NCBI GenBank assembly: GCA_015233285.1
Contig: JADFYA010000131.1
Location: forward strand, 1 to 8,727
Direction of reading: 5' to 3'
Source: Deltaproteobacteria bacterium
Lineage (GTDB): Bacteria; Desulfobacterota; JADFXK01
Length of the DNA stretch: 8,727 bases
Shown: piece after piece, positions 3,840 to 8,727 of the stretch
Layout of the letters: every line of letters starts with the position of its first letter
Numbering within the stretch: the stretch's first letter is position 1
Notes under the pieces: model-generated
The model's input: the letters and a program-made list of their open reading frames with translations, nothing else
Database searches by the model: none
What the model was told of the DNA's origin: nothing
Translations under genes and position numbers: made by a program

Positions 3840-5867
3840 ATGGCCAATATGTACTCTATCCTGAATATCGCCCAGAATGCGCTGTTCACCCAGCAGACCG
3901 CGTTACAGGTCACCGGGCACAACATCGCCAATGTTAATACTCCGGGTTTCTCCCGGCAAAGGGCGACTCTTCAGACTACTATTCCGGATACCTCTTCGGT
4001 TGGACCAATTGGGTCGGGAGTGCAGGCCTATAACGTCGAACGGGTGATGGACCAGTTCATCGATAAACAAATTTATCAGCAGACCAGTCAGCACTCCCTT
4101 TTTGATTCGAAGAGCACCTCTTTCACTCAATTAGATACCATATTCAATGAACAAAGCGGCCAAGGGTTGAATAAGGCCATGACCGATTTCTGGAACTCCT
4201 GGCAGGATCTGACCAATAATCCGGGTGGGACATCGGAAAGAACCGTTGTCCAGGCCAAGAGCGCCGCTATGGCCAACGCCTTTCAAACGACTTACCAGGG
4301 CCTGGAGCAGCAACGGATTGATGCTGAGAACCGGATTAAACAAACGGCCTCTGATGTCAATTCTATCGGCAAACAACTGGCCGACTTGAATACAAAAATC
4401 GTTCAAACTGAAAGCGGCGGACATGACGCCAACGACCTCCGCGATCAACAAACGGATTTGCTTAATCAATTGGCTCAGAAAATTGATTTCACCGCCTTTG
4501 AAGACAAGGACAAACAATTGACGGTGTTGGTCTCCGGTGATGCCCCGCTGGTGTCCAAAAGCACCACCTGGCAGCTTACGACTCAATCCGACCCGGCTAA
4601 CAACAATTTTTCCAAATTGATCATTACGGATAATAGCGCTACCCAGTTTGACATCACCAAGGAAGTCACCGGCGGGGCCCTGAAAGGGTATCTGGATGCG
4701 AGAGATGTGGACGTCCCGCAGGCTATGGACACGCTGAACAAAACGGCTGCGTCGATTATTGATGAAGTCAACCGGCTTCACGTGGACGGCTATGGTCTGG
4801 ACGGATCGACGAACAACAATTTCTTCAACCCCGTCACGCCGGTGGCCGGTCCGGAGCAAAAGAACCAGGGCGGAGCGATAATCGCCAAAACCGCGGTGCA
4901 GGACGTTCGGAAGGTCACTAATGACGATTATCAGATTCAGTTTGTCACCTCCAATAAGTTTGATATTTATGATACAACAACTTCACAATATCGTTATGAC
5001 ATTGGAGCGAAAAACGACGGACTGGTATTTAATGAGGGCTCCGCAGCAATTAAAATTACCTTAGATCACGGGACATACAACGGGCAAGATCTGGCTAAGG
5101 ATATTCAGACGCAATTAAATAACAATTCGCCGAACAAGCAGACCTATCAGGTGAGCTATGATGCCGCCACCCGGCATTTTTCCTTCTCCAGCGACTCGCA
5201 GAATCAACAAAGCCTGGTCATGGGAATGGGCAACGACGCCTCGACTGCAGGGAATATCCTGGGGTTCGAGAACAGTTCGGATGTCACGGTGGCGCCCGGT
5301 TCTTCCGCCGACAGCCCTAAGATAGCCGGACATTACGACTACAGTTCCGGTGATCCCATAACCTTTGACGGCATAAGCGTGGTGGTTCAAAATGGTACCA
5401 ATACTCCCTTAGGTGGCGATGTGTTCGATGTAAGTGGGACCAAGGACGCCGCCAAGTACATGGCCTTAGATAGTAAGATCGCGGCGGACACCGATAAGAT
5501 TGCGGCCGCGGCACCGGATCCGAGTCAACTGCCCCCGGATTTGACGACGTTACAGGGTGACGGGAATAACGCCGGCAGCATATCCCAAATACAAAATAAA
5601 TACTTGATGGCCCAAGGGACCCAGACTATTTCCGCCTTTTATAATGGATTGGTCTCTAAGGTTGGAGCCATGGTTCAAGATAATACTAATCAGGCCACTC
5701 AAACCAGTTTTGTCTTAACCCAATTGCAAACGCAGCGCGAATCTGTCTCGGGCGTAAATTTAGATGAAGAAATGACTAACTTGATGAAGTTTCAGCAAGC
5801 CTATAACGCCTCGGCCAAGATGATCACAACCGTTGGCTCGATGTTGGATACGCTTATGAAAATGTAA
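3840..5867 (+). CDS. flgK: Flagellar hook-associated protein 1, FlgK (enlarged)
   Basis: FlgK forms the first ring of the junction between hook and filament. The N-terminal helix region contains NIAQNALFTQQTALQVTGHNIANVNTPGFSR (about residues 8-40), the classical rod/hook family signature. The C-terminus (638-675) has GVNLDEEMTNLMKFQQAYNAS...MLDTLMKM, the matching coiled-coil strand. The heptad-rich stretch at about 150-200 and ITFDGISV (about 506-513) followed by DVFDVSGTKDAA are also typical of FlgK. At 675 aa it is longer than many homologues (about 450-560). The extra length lies in the middle, where residues about 389-504 include a module (5004-5267) also found repeatedly in the adjacent FlgL. 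I saw no cysteine, as usual for extracellular flagellar proteins. The ribosome-binding site AGAGG (3829-3833) is inside flgN, 6 nt before ATG. Confidence 0.95.
   Translation: MANMYSILNIAQNALFTQQTALQVTGHNIANVNTPGFSRQRATLQTTIPDTSSVGPIGSGVQAYNVERVMDQFIDKQIYQQTSQHSLFDSKSTSFTQLDTIFNEQSGQGLNKAMTDFWNSWQDLTNNPGGTSERTVVQAKSAAMANAFQTTYQGLEQQRIDAENRIKQTASDVNSIGKQLADLNTKIVQTESGGHDANDLRDQQTDLLNQLAQKIDFTAFEDKDKQLTVLVSGDAPLVSKSTTWQLTTQSDPANNNFSKLIITDNSATQFDITKEVTGGALKGYLDARDVDVPQAMDTLNKTAASIIDEVNRLHVDGYGLDGSTNNNFFNPVTPVAGPEQKNQGGAIIAKTAVQDVRKVTNDDYQIQFVTSNKFDIYDTTTSQYRYDIGAKNDGLVFNEGSAAIKITLDHGTYNGQDLAKDIQTQLNNNSPNKQTYQVSYDAATRHFSFSSDSQNQQSLVMGMGNDASTAGNILGFENSSDVTVAPGSSADSPKIAGHYDYSSGDPITFDGISVVVQNGTNTPLGGDVFDVSGTKDAAKYMALDSKIAADTDKIAAAAPDPSQLPPDLTTLQGDGNNAGSISQIQNKYLMAQGTQTISAFYNGLVSKVGAMVQDNTNQATQTSFVLTQLQTQRESVSGVNLDEEMTNLMKFQQAYNASAKMITTVGSMLDTLMKM
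5004..5267 (+). repeat. ND...LGF module inserted in FlgK (copy shared with FlgL)
   Basis: Residues 389-476 of FlgK open with GAKNDGLVFNEGSAAIKITL, continue GTYNGQDLAKDIQTQLNNN and YQVSYDAATRHFSFSS, and close with GNILGF. The same order of motifs occurs in FlgL, most clearly at 7587-7856 (NDRIVFNDGAAYTINL ... YTVSYDEFSSRFTV ... QNILGF). The module sits between the FlgK segment FDIYDTTTSQYRYDI and DPITFDGISV, that is, inside the surface-exposed central domain. Confidence 0.7.
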
Positions 5868-5883
5868 TCAGGCGGCGGAAACG

Positions 5884-5949
5884 ATGCAACTGGATTTTTC
5901 ACACCAAACAACATGCGATGTTCTGGTTAAAAAGGGGTCTGAGCCATGA
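5884..5949 (+). CDS. 21-codon mini-ORF overlapping the flgL start (possible coupling peptide)
   Basis: In the 78-base gap between flgK and flgL, ATG 5884 opens a frame encoding MQLDFSHQTTCDVLVKKGSEP. It ends at TGA 5947-5949, overlapping the flgL ATG in the arrangement ATGA. A purine-rich GGCGGCGGAAA (5872-5882) lies just before it. The overlap could let ribosomes reinitiate on flgL. flgL also has its own AAGGGG (5932-5937) 8 nt upstream, so the mini-ORF may be accidental. Confidence 0.3.
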   Translation: MQLDFSHQTTCDVLVKKGSEP

Positions 5950-8727
5950 GAGTAAGCACCAACATGGTTTACAACAGCATAATCGACAACCTGATGATCG
6001 GGTCGAAACAGCTTCTGGATAAGCAAGAGGTCGTCAATACCAACAAGCGCATCAATCGGCCTTCAGATGACCCCGTAGGTATGGCCGAGACCCTGAACTA
6101 CAATCAGGTCATTTCCAGCTCTGTCCAATATCAGCGCAATATTACTCAAGCCGGTTCCTGGCTTAATCAGAGCGATACCTCATTCCAGAACATGACCCAG
6201 GAGTTGCAACTGGCCCAGACCATCGCCGTCAACCAATCCAACGATACGGCTAGTGCGGATAGCCGGGCCGCGGCCGTCGACCAGGTAAACGGGGTGATCA
6301 ATTCCATCAACGATTTGATCAACGGCAAATTGGGCGACCGGTATCTGTTCAGTGGAAAGAGCGTCAAGACCCAGGCCTATAGTGTTTATCAAAAAGGCAT
6401 GGAGTATAACGGTGACTATGGCAACCTGGACATGAACATTTCATCGAATATCAAGACCACGGTCAACACCCCGGGAGCCAGTGCTTTCCCTACTTCGGTG
6501 ACGGATTTGGGTGAAGCGGCTAACTTGTCTCCGGATGTGGTGCCGGTTACGCGCGGCTTTGGAAATTCTCTCTCAGCCGTGGACTCAGGTTTTGATTTTG
6601 TTACCGGGGCCAATGATCAGATGGTCTTCACTGAGACCGTCGCCCGTCAAGGGGCTAACCCGACACGTGTTTACCAACATACTGTCAGCTTGACCGATCC
6701 GTCCCTGGGTGGGACCCTGGTGTCTGGCCAAACTTATGACGGCAAAGCCGTGGCCGATGCCCTGGCCAGGTCATTGAACAGCACCAATACGAGTAGCAAC
6801 AGATACCAGGCCACTTACGATAAGACGTCCAATCTGTTTACTATTACCAACAAAACCGGGAACAGCGACCAGATGACTCTGAACTGGTCTGATCTTAACA
6901 GTACTTCCAAGAATACCCTGGGATTCACTACCGCGGCCGATCAGGTCTTAAATCCAGGAGGCTCCGTCACAGCGGACTCAATTCGGGCTTTTAACGTCAT
7001 GGCCGGGGTGAATGACACTTTTTTTGCCAATATTGATGGCTCCGGCGCCCACACTGTGGCCATCGCCGCGGGTAATTACACGGCTCCTGAACTGGCTCAG
7101 GCAATGAAAAATGGGATCAACGCGGCCATGGCCGCGGCCGGGACGCCAGGCACCGTGGACGTAACATATAGTGCTAACACAGGATTATTTCAGGTTCAAT
7201 CTCTCAGCCTGGGCTCCAACTCGACGGTGGCCCTGACCCCGGCCACCAGCAAATTTTTGGGGATGATCAACATGCCTCCGATCAGCACCGCCGGATTGGG
7301 CGGAACGGCCTTGTCGCTGCTCAACCAAGGCGCCGGGGTTCAGCCTGGGATGATCAAGATTATAGACAAAAGCGGAGACAGCCGGACGCTGGACACCACC
7401 GGTTTCAAAACCCTGCAGGACGTGGTCGATGGGATCAATAATCTGTATCAAGGAGCCGGGCCCGGCCAGTTTTCTGTTCAGGCGGAATATAATCAAGGCT
7501 ACACCGGGATTAACCTGATGGATGCCTCCACGGCCAACGGGGTGATCAAGACGGACGAGGCCACGGGTCAGTTTGCTTTTGCGTCCGGGCAGAACGATCG
7601 GATCGTTTTTAATGACGGCGCGGCCTATACAATTAATCTGGTCGCAGATGGGTATCTCAAGAACAACGATTTGAACACCGGAGCACAGGTGGCTTTGGCC
7701 ATCCAGAATGACATGAACTCAAAAAATCCGGCTTCCCAATACACCGTCTCCTATGACGAATTCTCCAGCCGCTTTACCGTCGCGGCCAATGCCGGCAACC
7801 CCCATACCGTGTCCATTAACTGGCAGAATTCCACCGCCCAAAATATACTGGGGTTTTCCGATCCTACAGATACAATTCCCGCCGGATCGGCCGTGACCGG
7901 TCAGAACAACGCCCTGGCCATAGGACCGTCCACGACCGCCCATGATCTGGGGATTTTTGGATCGAGTAGTCCAGCGACTGCGGGGACCGCCACGATTATG
8001 GGCGGCGACCTCCAAGCCGCAGTGGATCGAAACACGCCCCTGGCTGTGCTGCTGGGTGGGGCTCCACCCAATTATGGCACTATTCAGATCACTAACGGCA
8101 ACAAAACGACTAATTTGGATTTGTCCAAACTCCGTCAGGCCGGCTCCGCCTACATCAGTTCAGACAACGGGGTTAACAGTGACTTTATTTTCGCGGCAGG
8201 TCAAAATGACGTCATCAGGTGGGATCCGGGAACCGGCGGCGGCCCGGTTAATCTTTCGTTGATCACCGACGGCGGTCTATCCGCCAACACCTATCACACC
8301 GGGGATCAAGTTGCTCAAGCCCTTCAGCAAGGCCTTGACAACACTTCCGGCGGCGCCGTTTTTACCGTGACCTATGATAAGGTAAATAGCAAATTTAATA
8401 TACTATCTAATAATGGGAATCCCAATTGCCGGTTCCTCTGGGGTGACCCGCAATCCACGGCCGGTAGTTCCCTGGGATTTGGGTCCAGCACGGTCGTGAC
8501 CCCCAACACCACTACTGCCAGCCAGTCGCCGGTGGCCTTTAACGTCGTCAAGGGATTAAACGATACCTTCCAGATTAGTGTCGATGGCGGCGCCTCGGCC
8601 CATACCGTAACGGTAAAGGTTCCTTCCGGCGGAAGCAGCCTAGGCTACACGGGGGCCGGATTGGCTCAAGCGGTCAATAATACCTTGGCTGCGGCGCTTC
8701 CTCCTATCCCGGCCAAGGTAACTTATG
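5946..8727 (+). CDS. flgL: Giant flagellar hook-associated protein 3, FlgL (runs off the right edge)
   Basis: FlgL is the second hook-filament junction protein and the seat for the first flagellin ring. Residues 1-145 are clearly FlgL/flagellin-like: MRVSTNMVYNSIIDNL, KRINRPSDDP (34-43), a long helical region, and the FlgL hallmark RYLFSG at 132-137. The frame stays open for 927 codons to the window end without the C-terminal flagellin-like helix; typical FlgL proteins are about 300-500 aa. The extra length is modular: five ND-opening modules (6606, 7005, 7587, 8199, 8550) and two flagellin-IN-like modules (7293, 7941). The composition is rich in G, A, T, N and S, fitting beta-rich secreted domains; the only cysteine I saw is at residue 828. 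The reading frame was checked at each module boundary and is continuous, so the size is not a frameshift artefact. ATG 5946 has AAGGGG 8 nt upstream. Confidence 0.9.
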   Translation, partial: MRVSTNMVYNSIIDNLMIGSKQLLDKQEVVNTNKRINRPSDDPVGMAETLNYNQVISSSVQYQRNITQAGSWLNQSDTSFQNMTQELQLAQTIAVNQSNDTASADSRAAAVDQVNGVINSINDLINGKLGDRYLFSGKSVKTQAYSVYQKGMEYNGDYGNLDMNISSNIKTTVNTPGASAFPTSVTDLGEAANLSPDVVPVTRGFGNSLSAVDSGFDFVTGANDQMVFTETVARQGANPTRVYQHTVSLTDPSLGGTLVSGQTYDGKAVADALARSLNSTNTSSNRYQATYDKTSNLFTITNKTGNSDQMTLNWSDLNSTSKNTLGFTTAADQVLNPGGSVTADSIRAFNVMAGVNDTFFANIDGSGAHTVAIAAGNYTAPELAQAMKNGINAAMAAAGTPGTVDVTYSANTGLFQVQSLSLGSNSTVALTPATSKFLGMINMPPISTAGLGGTALSLLNQGAGVQPGMIKIIDKSGDSRTLDTTGFKTLQDVVDGINNLYQGAGPGQFSVQAEYNQGYTGINLMDASTANGVIKTDEATGQFAFASGQNDRIVFNDGAAYTINLVADGYLKNNDLNTGAQVALAIQNDMNSKNPASQYTVSYDEFSSRFTVAANAGNPHTVSINWQNSTAQNILGFSDPTDTIPAGSAVTGQNNALAIGPSTTAHDLGIFGSSSPATAGTATIMGGDLQAAVDRNTPLAVLLGGAPPNYGTIQITNGNKTTNLDLSKLRQAGSAYISSDNGVNSDFIFAAGQNDVIRWDPGTGGGPVNLSLITDGGLSANTYHTGDQVAQALQQGLDNTSGGAVFTVTYDKVNSKFNILSNNGNPNCRFLWGDPQSTAGSSLGFGSSTVVTPNTTTASQSPVAFNVVKGLNDTFQISVDGGASAHTVTVKVPSGGSSLGYTGAGLAQAVNNTLAAALPPIPAKVTY
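6606..6926 (+). repeat. FlgL ND-module copy 1
   Basis: Residues 221-327 open with GANDQMVFTE and run through YQHTVSLTD, GQTYDGKAVADALARSLNS, YQATYDKTSNLFTITN and MTLNWSD to NTLGF. It is the longest copy because of extra residues between the ND opening and the TVSL strand. Confidence 0.65.
7005..7265 (+). repeat. FlgL ND-module copy 2
   Basis: Residues about 354-440 carry GVNDTFFANIDGSGAHTVAI, GNYTAPELAQAMKNGINAA, VDVTYSANTGLFQVQS and end in KFLGM rather than LGF. It is closest to copy 5 (LNDTFQISVDGGASAHTVTV). Confidence 0.65.
7293..7529 (+). repeat. FlgL flagellin-IN-like module 1
   Basis: Residues about 450-528 read GLGGTALSLLNQGAGVQPGM, IKIIDKSGDSRTLDTTGFKT, LQDVVDGINNLY and YTGINLMDAS. 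The pattern 'LLNxGxGV-x-G-x-I-x-I-x-D-x-SG ... LQDVVxxIN ... GINLxDAS' resembles flagellin-IN type motifs seen in flagellar hook-associated proteins. It is unrelated to the ND-modules on either side. Confidence 0.55.
7587..7856 (+). repeat. FlgL ND-module copy 3 (closest to the FlgK copy)
   Basis: Residues 548-637 read GQNDRIVFNDGAAYTINLVA, then AQVALAIQNDMNSKNPASQ, YTVSYDEFSSRFTVAANAG, VSINWQNSTAQNILGF. The FlgK copy matches in the opening (ND-x-(L/I)VFN(E/D)G), the middle (SYD...F) and the close (NILGF). Confidence 0.7.
7941..8171 (+). repeat. FlgL flagellin-IN-like module 2
   Basis: Residues about 666-742 read HDLGIFGSSSPATAGTATIM, GGDLQAAVDRNTPLAVLLGG, APPNYGTIQITNGNKTTNLD and LSKLRQAGSAYISSDNG. 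It shares the 'TPLxxLLxGG...GxIxITxGNxxTxxLDLS' pattern with flagellin-IN repeats of hook-associated proteins. It sits between ND-modules 3 and 4, so the two module types alternate. Confidence 0.5.
8199..8480 (+). repeat. FlgL ND-module copy 4
   Basis: Residues 752-845 open with GQNDVIRWDPGTGGGPVNLS, continue GDQVAQALQQGLDNTSGGA, FTVTYDKVNSKFNILSNNG and RFLWGDPQSTAGSSLGF. The opening GQND is identical to copy 3. It contains the single cysteine of the visible protein (codon 8427). Confidence 0.65.
8550..8727 (+). repeat. FlgL ND-module copy 5, cut by the window end
   Basis: From residue 869 the sequence reads KGLNDTFQISVDGGASAHTV, then GAGLAQAVNNTLAAALPPI and AKVTY at the last bases. By analogy with the other copies the FxV strand and the LGF close should follow beyond the edge. 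Further modules may follow too. Confidence 0.6.

Noticed and set aside
4131..4859. Minus-strand ORF of 242 codons inside flgK
   Set aside because: The plus strand here is unmistakable FlgK. The antisense frame has no recognisable motif.
6606..8727. CRISPR or simple DNA repeat array in flgL
   Set aside because: The repeats are protein-level modules with diverged DNA, in one open frame, without the short identical units and spacers of a CRISPR array.

Overview
The window comes from a Gram-negative, flagellated bacterium. The start of lpxB (lipid A synthesis) shows an outer membrane, and the late flagellar genes sit behind both a sigma-54-type and a sigma-28-type promoter. That combination, moderate GC and relic-rich spacers suggest a deltaproteobacterium / Desulfobacterota relative. 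This is inference from gene content; no marker gene is present to prove it.

Layout. (1) 1-419, minus strand: the first 139 codons of lpxB, running off the left edge. (2) 420-1206: about 790 bases with no convincing gene but much structure. It holds an imperfect inverted-repeat pair bounding 472-687, a sequence resembling common dispersed bacterial repeats, a 14-bp palindrome, a cluster of potential stem-loops at 714-825, and a sigma-70-like promoter near 984-1014. (3) 1207-1688: a frameshifted relic that looks like an Rpn/DUF2887-type PD-(D/E)XK protein. (4) 1794-2414: an intact small coiled-coil protein with 11-residue repeats and a C-terminal membrane segment. Its leader resembles the leader of the preceding relic. 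(5) 2473-2616: a doubtful 47-aa ORF. (6) 2617-2973: the flagellar control region, with repeated AAGGTT motifs, a near-consensus sigma-54 promoter and a near-perfect sigma-28 promoter. (7) 2974-8727: the operon flgM-flgN-flgK-flgL on the plus strand, with flgL still open at the right edge.

How the genes work together. FlgM is the anti-sigma-28 factor. FlgN is the export chaperone for the hook-filament junction proteins. FlgK and FlgL are those junction proteins. The sigma-54 promoter would start expression when the hook-basal-body genes are active. The sigma-28 promoter would raise it after FlgM is exported, and new FlgM closes a feedback loop. A hairpin overlapping the flgN ribosome-binding region and a 21-codon ORF overlapping the flgL start suggest further translational control.

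The most unusual content is in the junction proteins. FlgL exceeds 927 residues without reaching its C-terminal helix (the family is usually about 300-500 aa). It is built from at least five copies of a roughly 85-105-residue module (opening at an ND motif, ending in LGF or similar) alternating with two flagellin-IN-like modules. FlgK carries one copy of the same module, inserted in its central domain. This looks like a surface-exposed, repeat-expanded hook-filament junction.
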